DNA from: Telopea speciosissima
Lineage: Eukaryota > Streptophyta > Magnoliopsida > Proteales > Proteaceae
DNA length: 64,000 nt
Direction: 5' to 3'
NCBI RefSeq assembly: GCF_018873765.1
Contig: NC_057921.1
Span: 67,011,557 to 67,075,556, forward strand
This document shows positions 46,221-57,931 of the stretch, piece by piece. The position numbers were made by a program, and so were the translations under genes. Within the stretch, counting starts at the first letter, position 1. Each line of letters begins with the position of its first letter. The notes under the pieces are model-generated. The model was not told the DNA's origin. It did not search any database and saw only the letters and a list, made by a program, of their open reading frames with translations.

Positions 46221-46363
46221 GTATGGTTAGCGGTATACTGTGTGTTAGCACTCTATGTGTCTCTCTCTCTCTTTTCCCTTTGAAAGATAAGTGAATCATT
46301 TCAAAGGAAAAAAAGAAAAATTAAACACATAAAATGCTAGCATACGATATACCACTAGTATAC
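46221..46363. mobile_element. Foldback (MITE-like) element
   Basis: The left arm gtatggttagcggtatactg (continuing gtgttagcac..tatgtgtctctc) is an inverted copy of the right arm (acacataaaatgctagcata followed by cgatataccactagtatac). Arms of about 40 bases flank a CT-rich and AG-rich centre. Same layout as the foldback at 61494-61629. Confidence 0.6.
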
Positions 46364-46637
46364 ACGTCCTTCTATGTTCATTAATGTTCAAAATAAAAAA
46401 TTTACCAAAACACCTTTGTTATGTTTTTTCCCTCATGTTGCATGCGTTATGCAGAACTATCCTTGGAGTTGGATGAGCAATCCGCGTATTCATGTTTGTC
46501 CACATAATTTTTACATGTTTATGGGAAACATTAGAGGACACCCACAAGGTTGTGTTGGTTTTAACTAGAGAAAAAACAAAAGAGAAGGAAGAACCCAAAA
46601 GATGTAATTTCTTCCAACAAATTTTCCCTGTCTAAGT

Positions 46638-48060
46638 TAACTATTTGGGAAATTTACAAAACACCCTCTGAAAATGGATCAATTTTTAGATCACCCCCTC
46701 TGCACTAACCGTGTTAGTCTGCTATTAGTTATTGGTGTAAAAAAACTATTTTATCCTTGTACTAAATCATTAATACTCCCTGAAAATGGATCGATACTCA
46801 GATCACCCCCTCTACACTAACCGTGTTAGTTTGCTATTAGTTATTACTGTAAAAAAACTATTTTACCCTTGTACTAAATCATTAGAATCAAATTTACAAT
46901 ACTACCCTTTCCTTCATCTTCAACCTAAAATACCCCACTTTCACCCATTTCTTCTTCCTCTCCCCGTAATCCTCACTTTACAACTCCGACCTCACCATTG
47001 CAATTTCACCAGAGTTTTCTGCAACTCAGGGGGATTCGTAATAAGCATTGAACTGGGTAACAAAAATCTGGTTGACATTCTTCCCATTGATTTGCTTTAG
47101 CAGCTTCAATCCCTGCAAAAAGTGGATCTCAGATTGAAATTCGAGAATGAAACCATTGTAGATGGTTTGAGGAATTGCAACAACTTTGTCAGAAATCACA
47201 GAAATGTCGTCTCTGAGTTTGATCGACTAGAGCAAAAATCAGTTTTTCGGAGAGATACCGTCGATTATCGAACTTCAGAATCTCAAATAGATCAAATTGA
47301 TCAAGAAATTCCAAGAATGATAGAGAATCATACCTGGAATCGGGCAGATCTGCAGAAATTTTGATTGATCTCAGTGATCGTTCTCTTCAATCTCCACCGA
47401 TCGATTCAGACACAAAGGGGAGGGGATTATTACAAATTTGAGAAGACCTAACAAATTTACAGAATAACTATCAAAACATAGACTGAATCGAGATCTAGAA
47501 CAAGGATTCTTCAGATTAATGAGTAGACATCACTCCACTTCAAATCTTTTGGATTCGGCAAGGCTCCACGATAGTATCTCCTTGATTCGAGCGTAGATTT
47601 AGGATGGCCGACTGTGATCAACTCCGATTCTCCATTCTTTCTCCCTATTTCTTCTCTCTGAAATCCCTTTTTTCTCTCAAAACCCTAGATTTCTGTTTTC
47701 CCTTTTTTTTTTTCTCTCTCTCTTCTCTCTGTTTTCTCTCTCCCAGAACGAAGAAGCAAAATCAGAAGAATTGGGGAAGAAGGAGAGGGAATATTCCCTC
47801 TCCAATTCTTTATTTTAATTAATAAAAAAAAAAATACATGTTGGGTTTTTAGATTGGGTAAAATAATAATTATACTCTTTTCAAGGGTAGTTTAGGATTT
47901 TCAAAAAATTTAATCAACTTCATCAGTTAACTAACGGTAGGGTCTAATTTGAGTATAAGGCTCTAATGCAGGGGGTGACCTGAGTATCTTCAAATATGAA
48001 GAGGTGATCTGAGTATAAGTCCATTTTCAGGGGACGTTTTGTAAATTTTTCTAACTATTT
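46638..48060. mobile_element. Long-TIR Mutator-like element (MULE), non-autonomous, with 9-bp TSD
   Basis: The element spans 46647-48051, flanked by the perfect 9-bp duplication taactattt at 46638-46646 and 48052-48060. It begins gggaaatttacaaaac and ends gttttgtaaatttttc. The end regions are inverted and related over about 100-250 bp. The left end contains a tandem duplication of about 110 bp (46668-46885, shared gatcaccccctct.cactaac). The interior has no transposase frame. An 80-codon open stretch at 47122-47364 is unidentified and may be cargo. TSD length and long TIRs place it in the Mutator superfamily. Confidence 0.82.
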
Positions 48061-48103
48061 TATAGACCAAGAAAACAAAAAGTAGTTTTAAACTAAAATT
48101 TAT

Positions 48104-49070
48104 CTCAAAGGTAAGGGTGTCAATTTGGGATCGGAATTGGGAACAGTCCCAATACCGTTCCGCTAAAACCCGGTATTGGACCGTCCCATTAGTAAATGGG
48201 ACAGTACTGATATCTGATTTTGGTACCGAATGATAAATGAGACGGGACGGTACTGGTATCTGATTTTGGTACCGAATGATAAATGAAACAGGACGGTTCT
48301 GGGACAGGATTTCTAACGGTACCAGTACAAGTACCGTTTAAAAAGAAAGAGTATATAAGATCTTTTTTAAAAAAAAAAATAAAAGATAGGGTATAAGAAT
48401 TACGACTCATTAGGGTTTCACTAATTGCCTTTTGAATATGAAGAGGAACAACAGGTCAACAGCCATAGCTTGAAGTCTCTCCTCACACAACCTGCTACAG
48501 TGCTACTCCCTCCTCCCTCCGCCCTCCTCCCTTTTCCCTCTTCCCTCTTCCCTCAACCAACTACATCTACCAGATGCTTCCTTTTTGCACTTCGTAGTTC
48601 ATACCATACTACCATGTGACATGTATGATAAATAGAATTTTGTTTGGAAAAATCAATGAGGAAACACAAAGGGATTCTTCCATTTTGTAGGACTTCTTCA
48701 CATTTCAAAAAATGAGACGCTTATTACATGTGATCTTAAGGAATTTGAAGAAGTAAAACTATGATTTCATAATTTAAGCTGCTTTATAAAAAGCAGTAGA
48801 CAACTTAGATTTCATGATAGTGAAAAAATTCCACAACACTAATAAATCCACCTTGTTAGAAACAATTTTACTTTTTCTCCTTTTTTCTACAGTGCCTAGA
48901 ACCGTTTAAGAACTGTACCGTCCCATCCGGCTAGTAATCGGGACTGAGATCTAAGTTTGATCCCGTTAACTAAATGAAACGGTACTAGGATTGATACTTT
49001 TGATACCGATACTGGTACCGTCCCGTCCCAAATACTGGGAACCGTCCCAATTGACACCCTTACTCAACAG
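48104..49070. mobile_element. hAT-like non-autonomous element with TAAGGGTGTC ends
   Basis: The element spans 48112-49062. It begins taagggtgtcaatttgggat and ends atcccgtccc-like sequence then aattgacaccctta, so terminal inverted repeats are clear. The flanking 8-bp words ctcaaagg and ctcaacag agree at six of eight places, fitting the 8-bp duplication known for hAT elements. Subterminal zones are packed with ggtaccg/cggtac/gggacgg words. A 57-bp unit is tandemly doubled near 48201-48317. No transposase is seen; the middle is AT-rich. Confidence 0.7.
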
Positions 49071-50641
49071 TTGAAAAAAACCCATCCAAGAGTGAGGGGT
49101 GAGGTAGTTGGGGAATGTTGGGTAAATGGGTTTGGCTGTCCCAACCATTCACGAATATTCGAACAAATAGCCACCCCCATGTGTGTCTCTCTCAGCAGCC
49201 GACAAGGGTTACTATGGGAACAATAATTTTTTTATCTTATCCTTTTGAAAACAATCTTTTATAAAATAATTGGCAAACAAATGTATTTTCAAACCATTTT
49301 TACATACAAAGATTTCAACAATAAAAATTACTTAATCACAAAGTTTGAATTTAGACTGATTTTAAAGTTGGTGACCCACTATTAAATGGGTCAACCTCTA
49401 GGAAATATATTGAAAATTTTCCAATGATACCTCTCTAGATCATTTTGAGATGGTTTAAAACATTAGCTGGGAGTTGCAGAAAACCCTAAGATTAAAATAG
49501 ACGTAACACATTATTCAAGGAGTTCATCATCGCTATGCATGTCTCCCAGGTAACAAAATCATTTGTCTACAACTACGTTGACAGTTCATGTGTGTGTGTG
49601 TGTGTGTGCGCCTCTCTCTCTACCCCTTTGACGAATCACTGAAGCGCTCGGGATTGATGCACTCCCCTATGCCGCTTGCTCAGAGGATCCTCTCGCTTGA
49701 ATGAGTTAGAAAGGCACAAAGAATTCAACTCTTCTACCTCAAGTTGGTTATTTCTGCAACCTCATACTATGAGCTCTCTCATCGTCTTCAAGTTTTCCTT
49801 CTGAGGAGGCAGTATCAGCATGATCTAATTATACTTTCTGTTCCTTATCTTGAAGGTGGAGGATCGAAAAATATCATCATCAGCCTACACTGTCTCAAGA
49901 ACAGCAATGGACTCCAGTTTTGTGAAATAGGTGCCAAGGAGGTAGAAAACATCCAAGTAGGTGTTGGTCTCTCCAGCCCTGTTTTTCTTCTTGATACTAT
50001 AAGCAAGTGGAATGACTCCTCTATTAAAAACCTCATTGTGAATGCCACCCCAAACAACAAGCAGCTGCAAGACAACATTTAATAAGGCTCTTAGATTACA
50101 AAAACAATTTATAATGATTTAATAGAGTTGCAATACACAAGCAATCACTTGTACACCAATTGAGTCAAGATATTTAAGTCCACTGCTGATGGCAATGGCG
50201 AAGGTCGTTAATTTTTACTAATTTTGCTCATGTATTTTTTCATCGGAGGTAAACCTTGACGTCTATCCATGTATTTTTATTTCTTCTTATTAATCTTCAT
50301 AGCTTAACTTTTGGTTTAAAACAAATTTAAAGGCTGCCAAGTCAATTCAGACAAAATGAATAAGCTGAGTTTACCTAAATTTTGGGATTCCAGTGATTAG
50401 CCGAAGCCTTTTTTTTTTTTCTTCCTCTTCCTCTCTTCAATCTTTATTTTCTGCCAAAAATATAGGACTATACCTAAAGACATCTGAATCATTTTTCTTG
50501 GCAAAGATTTTCGAGTCTGCCAAGTATCTGAACCAACTCATCAGAAGACCAATAAGCTTGTTCCATGTGATGGATCTTAAGCTCTACTTACCACAGATAT
50601 CTATCACCATTTGCTATTTTCATTTGATATAATCCCTCCTT
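49063..50641. other. Intergenic with one unassigned open stretch
   Basis: The plus-strand frame at 49744-50082 is open for 112 codons (includes NIIISLHCLKNSNGLQFCEI). The antisense of the same DNA is also open in two frames, one reading GGIHNEVFNRGVIPLAYSIK. None is a family I recognise. A TG microsatellite lies at 49590-49609. I do not call a gene here. Confidence 0.4.
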
Positions 50642-52270
50642 TATATTTATGGGGTAAAGTACACATTACCCCCCCTATAATGCACCCAATATTCCTCGTA
50701 CCCCTCTAAGCGGTTCAATATTCCACATACCACCGTTCAATATTCCACGTACCACCCCTGCTTTACACCCCAAATGCCAGATAAGTCCAATCCGTTAATT
50801 ACCACTGTTAGATGCCAAAATTTTGACCATTTTACCCTTTGCTCCATTTTCTTAAATCTAAAAAGACTTAATTATCCTCACTTATTTGTTGTGCCCTAAA
50901 CTAATTGAAAATGACCATTTTACCCTTGTTTTATTTTTATAAACGAAAAGATCTAATTGCCCTCATTTATGTATTACCCTAACCTAATTTAAAAAGACTA
51001 TTTTACCCCTAAATATTTGTTCTTTAAAACCTTAAAATGCCCTCATCTTCCCCAAACCATCTTCTTTTACATACCCACCACCACCACAGTTCAAACACCT
51101 GAACCGTCTTCAACCTCACGCTAAATGATGGTTGCAGAGGCTAGCGTCTAAGCTGGAAAGGGGGAGTGAGAACCTACTGGTTGCGACCAATGTAAATAAG
51201 TCGCACCGACCTTTAATCCCACCCTCAACTTTTCGAACTCCAAAAAGGGCTGAGAAGAAGAAAACCCTAAAAATAAGACGTAATAGGAGAAAAAGGCAAA
51301 GCTTGTGCGTGAATCTCTCTCTTAATCAAGTGGGTTTCACGCTCCTCTTTCCTCCCTTTTTCCCTCTCAATTATTCTAGAGAGTCTCAAACTAGCCTTCT
51401 TCCAGTTCACTTGAACCTGCAATTAAAAAAAACAAAACACCACAATTAGTCAAATTGAACGTCTCGTGACATTTCACACAACTCTGCCAAACCATTCTTC
51501 TCTTTTCAATTTCTCTCAACACAAAACCCAAGTTTTGAACTTAAGGAGGAGCTAAGGAATTCAGAAAGAGAAAGCTTCAAGCTTTCAAATTGAGTCAGTC
51601 GACATTGGTGACTATATATCCAAGTCCAGAGGAGATTCACACCAACCTCCTCCATCATTGCATCCCGTAAAATGGGATCCAAAACGCAAATCGATGAAAC
51701 GGAGAAATTTCACAAATCAAACGACGATGAACAGATTAGCGTAAGGTTGAAGACGGTTTAGGTGTCTGAACTGTGGTGGTGGTGGTGGGTATGTAAAAGA
51801 TGACGATGATTTAGGGAAGATGAGGGCATTTTGGGGTTTTTAGGAACAAATATTTAGGGGTAAAATAGTCTTTTCAAATTAGGTTAGGGTAATACATAAA
51901 TGAGGGCAATCAGGTCTTTTCATTTATAAAAATAAAACAAAGGGTAAAATGGTCATTTTAATTAGTTTAAGGCAACAAATAAGTGAGGGTAATTAAGTCT
52001 TTTTAGATTTAAGAAAATGAAGCAAACGGTAAAATGGTCAAAATTTTGGCATCTAACAGTGATAATTAACGGATTGGACCTATCTAGTATTTGGGGTGTA
52101 AAGCAGGGGTGGTACGTGGAATATTGAAGAGTGGTACGTGAAATATTGAGCTGTTTAGGGGGGTACGAGGAATATTGAAGAGTGGTACGTGAAATATTGA
52201 GCTGTTTAGGGGGGTACGAGGAATATTGAGTGCATTATAGGGGGGTACGTGTACTTTACCCTATATCTAT
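50642..52270. mobile_element. Long-TIR Mutator-like element (MULE), non-autonomous, with near-perfect 9-bp TSD
   Basis: The element spans 50651-52261. Flanks tatatttat (50642-50650) and tatatctat (52262-52270) match at eight of nine bases. It begins ggggtaaagtacaca and ends gtgtactttaccc. Terminal inverted repeats run about 475 bp (to about 51125, and from about 51737), including the accaccaccacagttcaaac/gttcagacac-type pair at their inner edges. The unique interior is only about 610 bp and shows no transposase. The right TIR contains a tandemly doubled unit of about 60 bp (52128-52230). Very long TIRs and the 9-bp duplication fit Mutator. Confidence 0.85.
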
Positions 52271-54692
52271 GTGGGACTTGTGTGTGTGTCTATTCCTGTC
52301 CTCCTATTAAAGCTGTGCACAGAGTTATGGACAAGACCACATAATGAACCCACCATCATCCTAGGGGTGAATAATTCAGTTTCATCAAAACCAAAACAAG
52401 TACATTCACCACTTAAGGGTATAAAATGCCATCCAAAAAATGTTAGAAATAGAATTCCAGGCAATCGGTATAAGACTTGACAGAATCTGCTTGTATATAT
52501 ATATATACTTGAATGAAATATCAAAATAAATACAAAATTAAAACAACTTACAGTACAACGAAAACTGTCTTCTTGTTTCTTCAAAAGCAGCAAACAAGAA
52601 CACAAGTGGAGTCATACAAAGAGTACTTTCCTTAAGGTGTGGAACACCCCTTATATGTGCAGATGCGGGTTGACCTTGGCGTTCTACCTCCAAGATAAAA
52701 CCACTTCAATCACAATTGACAGCACCCAAAAGTGATTACAATACGGAATACCCAAAGGTAATTACTCAGTAATCAGAAAGGAAGAAGAATAAGAATAAGA
52801 AAAGAAGCAAATAGAATGCAAAGAGCACACTGTTTACAGAGCACAGGAAACACTACACGAATTGTATGCTTTGAAGCCCAAAGACCATTTGTATGTATGG
52901 GATGTGTCTCTACAGACCTATAAACCCCCATATACAGACCCCTCTACGTATAGGTATGTGTACATACCAGGTCCTTAAGTATGGGTGCATGTATATGCAT
53001 GTGCCTATACGTACTACAATGCATGTGCATGATGCCATTTCGGATAAGGGTGCATGTGCATGTACTTCACCAAAAAGAATACATCAAATGGACCCACACC
53101 CACACCCACCCCGCCCCGCCCCGGGGCGGCTCGGCACGCGTGTTTGAAAAGCATTCTGGATCCCAACCTCACACATGGGACAAGGGAGACTTCCCTTAGA
53201 ACCCTATGTCCCTTGTAAGGAACATGAGCTCATATTAGCTCACTTTTCTACTTGTCCCAAAGCAATGTGAGACTAAACTTGAAGAGGTACTCAAGCCTTT
53301 CCAAGTTTCCTTGCAAGTTTATATAAGAGGTCATTAGTTCAAACCACCATACACACATATATACAAGTGTTTCCAACAAAATCAAAACAAAATGGAGGGA
53401 AAGAGTTTTTCGTATTTGAAACTTATATTTCAAAAACAACATTTTAAAAAGGAAAATTTTGAAACTACTTTCTGAAAACATAAAATACAACAGAAAATTC
53501 ATACAAGCAATTCAATAAAGTTGGAGAACTCAGAAGTGGTATCTCTTTTCCCATACCAAAGAAAGCCCTTCTTGTTATAATTGCAATCACGGAAGCAAGA
53601 AGAACGTGTATATTGGTTTAAAAAAATGTATATTTGAAATTTTAGACCTTTTTAGGTTTTCCAATAAATAAGCTTCCAGTCAGATATCGTGCCAGAACCT
53701 TGTCAAATAACATAGACTTTGTTAGCCTGGGTATTGGGTAGTCAATTTATCCAATTCATATCTACCCAATATGGTGTAGTCAAGAACATAAATCTTTCAA
53801 ATAAATAGAAAACTCAATAGTTGATATCAAGGAATGGAAACTGGATAGAAATAAGTACTTTTTTGAAGGACATGGGCTAAGTGAAACCAAGATTGAAAAG
53901 TAAGGGAGGTCTGAGTAGTTGTCAGAAGGGTAGGAGAGTTTCCCTGAATTGTCAGAAAGATTAGGGGAGGTCTAAGTAATTTGCTCTTGAAGTTTTTATG
54001 CTGGAATTGCAAATCATGCACCTTCAATACAACAGTCCCAACCTGAGCACAATAACTAGAAGGTTCCCATGAAATTAAATGTTTAGATGTAATCCATTTG
54101 GTTTTTTTGCATTGTTCAAGAGGTTAGTGTACTGCATTCAGATTAATTAAATACAGAACAGAAATAAACTTGCCATGTTGCTTTGACACATCTCACCCAA
54201 CGCAAACAATCCAAATAGTTTTCTTAGGCCATCCCCAAGATTAAACAAATCTAATTCCTCCAGAATTGAAGTAGTTCATTCAGAACAATCCAATACTAAA
54301 CAAATCTAATTAATCCATATTGACTTCAGCCATCTTACAAGTGGCAATCCTGAACAATCGAATCCTTTTAGTTAACATTTAATTAGTGTACTGTTCATTG
54401 TTATTACAACATCACTAATGGAACTTAAAAGAAGAAAAAGATGGCAATACAGAGTAATAATCTCCAGCACCGAGGTGGGGGGACATTGGAATTGCGACAT
54501 AAACACTCCATCTCTATATTAACAGCTAATCAATGAACCCAACCCAACATGATTAAGAAACAAGAATTTTCAAAATAAAGTCAGCAATCCGACAGCGCAA
54601 CAATCTGTAAAGAATCAATAAAAGAGCTGGACGGAAAAGAATATTTAAATAAAAGAGAGTAATTAGAGGAGAAGGCGAGGAATAGATTACCT
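52271..54692. other. Intergenic, nothing recognised
   Basis: Contains a tatatata run near 52494-52506, a region rich in gtatgtg/catgtgcat words (52890-53060) and an isolated GC-rich patch (53105-53142). No domain-bearing frame was found. Confidence 0.45.
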
Positions 54693-54842
54693 TCAAGAAG
54701 ATAATGGTATCGTACTGGCGGAGCCCAGGTGGACACTGAGAATCCTGCTTGTCCTCCGCCACCAAAATGGCTAAACCAGGTGAAGTGCTGGTGGTTCATT
54801 TTCAACCAACTCCTCCTTCGAAGAACGAAGCAGAGAAATCTA
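54693..54842. other. Small exon-like segment open on both strands, unassigned
   Basis: On the plus strand ATG at 54767 starts MAKPGEVLVVHFQPTPPSKN and runs to a possible donor (agg|gtaagg) at about 54844; the frame without splicing runs to 54940. On the minus strand the same DNA ends at a good donor (ttgaag|gtaatc) near 54692 and reads STWAPPVRYHYLLE or CPPGLRQYDTIIFLK depending on frame. Neither translation is recognised and no partner exon was identified. It may be the first exon of an unseen gene. Confidence 0.25.
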
Positions 54843-54940
54843 GGGTAAGGGCTTTGATGGACAAGCCATTTACGGCTACTCCTCTTCTACTGCTCGATTC
54901 TACTTGGGCAAGGTCTGAAAATTCCTTCCTTCCTTCATAG

Positions 54941-56272
54941 CTTACGTATCAAGCTATGATCTCTAGACTGTCATTGAAGATTGGAAGAACTGAAAATAGA
55001 ATGAAATAAAGATTAAAGAATCCAAGTGTCACTTATTATTAATCTCTCCCACTGAGCACTAATCCTGGTTCCTCCATAAAATATTTTAAGAAAATATAAA
55101 TTAATACATATGCTAATGCTTGATTGATAGAGCATATATGATTGTTTTCATATAAATTAATTCATGCCTTGGCAGAGGGGTATTATGGGAAAACAATAAA
55201 AAAAAAGGGGGCGTATAAGACATTTTACAGGGGTCTGCTACAGTAATCTGAGAGATGCCAAGTTGCCAACATGCAATTTTAAAATTAAGTTGGCATTGTG
55301 CAAATCTTTTCCCAAGATAAATATTAAGTTAGAGAAAATTTCTGTGAACTAGCTAGTGTGAAATCTTCAATGAAAATGATTTGACGATCTTGCAAACGTC
55401 TGAACTTTGAAATACCCTTTTCAGTCCAATCAAAGGGTCAGATCCCATGGATTAAGAAATTCTCTCTTCATCACAGTGGGTGAAGGGAAACTCCATCTAA
55501 ACCATAAAACCCACCATGTGTTTGCATTCTTATTCTTAAATTCTCAACAGCCCAAATTACTTAAAAATAATATCTTTCATTCAATTTTCAAACTATTATT
55601 AAAATATATTGTAAAGTTTTGACAAACCCAAAAAAGTTGATACATGAATAGAAAAATGTTATGAACAAATTACGACAATGCACATGTATTTGCCAGTGGA
55701 GGAATGGGGGAATGACATTCTCCACCATAGGAGGAGTTGCCACAAAGTTTGATTTGTTTTTCTTTTTTTTCTCCTTTGGATTAGCCATAAAAGAAGGATT
55801 ACTTTTCTCCATTATATGAAAAGAAGGGCTATTTGATTGTGAAAAAGATCTTCATATCTTTGAGAATCTCTCTCTCTCTCTCTCAATCTTCCCTTGAAGA
55901 CCCAACAGTATCTGTACAAAAGAAATGGCACTATGACAGTATCCAAGTTAAAATAAAGCTGCTTGCCTAAAAAAGAAAAGTTCAACTAGGGCAAGTTGCA
56001 AGATGTAGGGCCTTAATATACAGGAAAAAAAAATAATAATAGAGAAAAGTGGGAGATATGGTTCTTAACCATTACTCCTAGAGTATTATCAGCTAAACCA
56101 ACATCTACTCTGCACCCAAATAATATAAACAAAAATTCCAGGTTCTCTAAAATTAAGGGAATATGTCAAAACATGTTTGAGAATAAAGGGGGTGTGTATG
56201 TGATGATTTACATCTAGCTCTTGTTTTTCAGTTTTGATTTCAGTTCATTGTTGATGTTTTGCTCTATCAGCC
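54941..56272. other. Intergenic, nothing recognised
   Basis: AT-rich, with a short CT run at 55868-55884. No coding or paired-repeat signal was found. Confidence 0.5.
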
Positions 56273-56453
56273 ATATATCAGTAGACAGTAAAAGGCCGTA
56301 CCTAGTGCACAAGGCTCCCACGTTTAGTAGGGTCTAGGGAAGGTCAAATGTACGCAATCTTACCCCTGTTTCCAGAGAGGCTGTTTCGAGGACTTGAACC
56401 CCTGACCAAGCGTCTAGTAAGTGAGCACTTGGACTATATATCAGTAGACAGTA
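56273..56453 (-). mobile_element. Au-type SINE with 18-bp target duplication
   Basis: atatatcagtagacagta occurs at 56273-56290 and again at 56436-56453. Between them, on the minus strand, lies a tRNA-derived SINE: agtgctcacttactagacg, B-box-like ggttcaagtcc, then aacagcctct, caggggtaag, and an end near aggtacggccttt. The perfect long duplication indicates retrotransposition by a LINE-type machinery and a young insertion. Confidence 0.9.
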
Positions 56454-56582
56454 TTGGAATAAAGAAGTTCACAGTTGAGATCACATTTTACTTTCAATAC
56501 AGGAAGGAATTTAAGCCCCAGCAATAATAAGATAAATGCACTGTTGTTAATATATTTAATTACTGTTTAAAATGATGATTAG

Positions 56583-56944
56583 GGAATGGGTAAGGGTGTC
56601 AAACCGTCGGTTCAGTTTTTCTTGGTTTTATGGATATACTGGGCCAAACCGAAACCAGACCGATAAAGTGTTTGGTCTGCTATCTGTCTGATCGATTTTG
56701 GTCCGTTATCAGTTTCTTATAATCAGTTTGGCCTGAATTTTTCGCATATAAGAGGAAAACATGTGCAAAAATATTGAATTTTATCAGGCTTTTGGTTTTT
56801 TATCTGGTTTCGGTCAATCTTATCAGCCGGTCCAGTTTTGGTCTTTTAACAATGAACACTAGTATCAAACCAATAAGGAGTTCATTGGTCGATTTCGATC
56901 AGTTCAACCAATCCGGTCTCATTTTTCGACACCCATGGGATGGG
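56583..56944. mobile_element. hAT-like MITE with TAAGGGTGTC-type ends
   Basis: The element spans about 56591-56936, beginning taagggtgtcaaaccg and ending tttttcgacacccat. Flanks ggaatggg and gggatggg match at seven of eight bases, fitting a hAT duplication. The interior is rich in ggtccg/ccggtc and aaccga/tcggtt words. It shares its terminus with the larger element at 48112-49062. Confidence 0.6.
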
Positions 56945-57931
56945 GGGGGAGGGAGCTCCTATCACCACTTCATGTGTAGCCATTGACACTTCTTTTTGAA
57001 ATTCTTCATTTCACTAACCCAACTTTATTCCAAATAAATAAACACATATCAAATAAGATCAATTCTAATTTTGACATGAAATGCAGGTGTGGGACCACTT
57101 AAGTATAAAGATTCATGGTTTGTGCATAATACATTAATTGAATCAGGTGATAAACTATATGTCATTAGCCAACCCTACATGTCCATTACAAGTGGGGTCT
57201 CAACCAGTTAAATTTAATGATTAGCTAAATCTTACCTTGCCATATCCATTAGACTTGTTAGGTCTGGTAATTGTAATTTCAAAGCCATGGGTTAGGGTTG
57301 AAAAGCCAATAGATAATCCAATCTCAATCTCAAACTACCTTAACCATGGCTTAACTACCAACCCTAGAAAAGTAAAAATTCTTTTGCTATCTTCCATGTC
57401 TTTCAGGCTTTTTTCTTATGGTTAAAAATGAAGCACAACTCATGATTAAAACAGCCTTTTAGTTGCATTCACCTTTGTACTGAATCAATCATTTTGGCCT
57501 CTATTTTATCTTCCAAGCAATAAAAGAAAGAAAAATCATTTAAGCTAGGGTGAATAAAGGCCCATGCTTGGGAGGTTTTGATGTATGAGTTTTAGTGTGA
57601 GGCTTATAATCTTTAGTGGGGAGTGATGGCCTATAGTCCCATCATAAAAAAGAGGAGAATATCATCATAGATTGTTGATAAAAGAAAAGTTTCAAGTATT
57701 GTATTAATAAAGTTGCTTTTTATTCATGGATCCACATCTCAATCTTAAGAAACAAAACAGTAAAAGAGAATAGATGAATTCATGTCATTATCTGTCTTTC
57801 TTCCAATCCCAATATCTCACTTTTACTTGTATCTGTTAAATACAATACAATCTGGTTCTAACAATTCTCTCATCTCTTCTTGTCAAAGCAGTCTTTACTG
57901 GTTTCTTTGCTTTTTGGAAGTCTGAAGATTA
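56945..57931. other. Upstream region of the ATL gene
   Basis: No coding frame with motifs. The 100 bases before the start codon (ctcatctcttcttgtc and similar) are CT-rich and leader-like. Confidence 0.45.
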
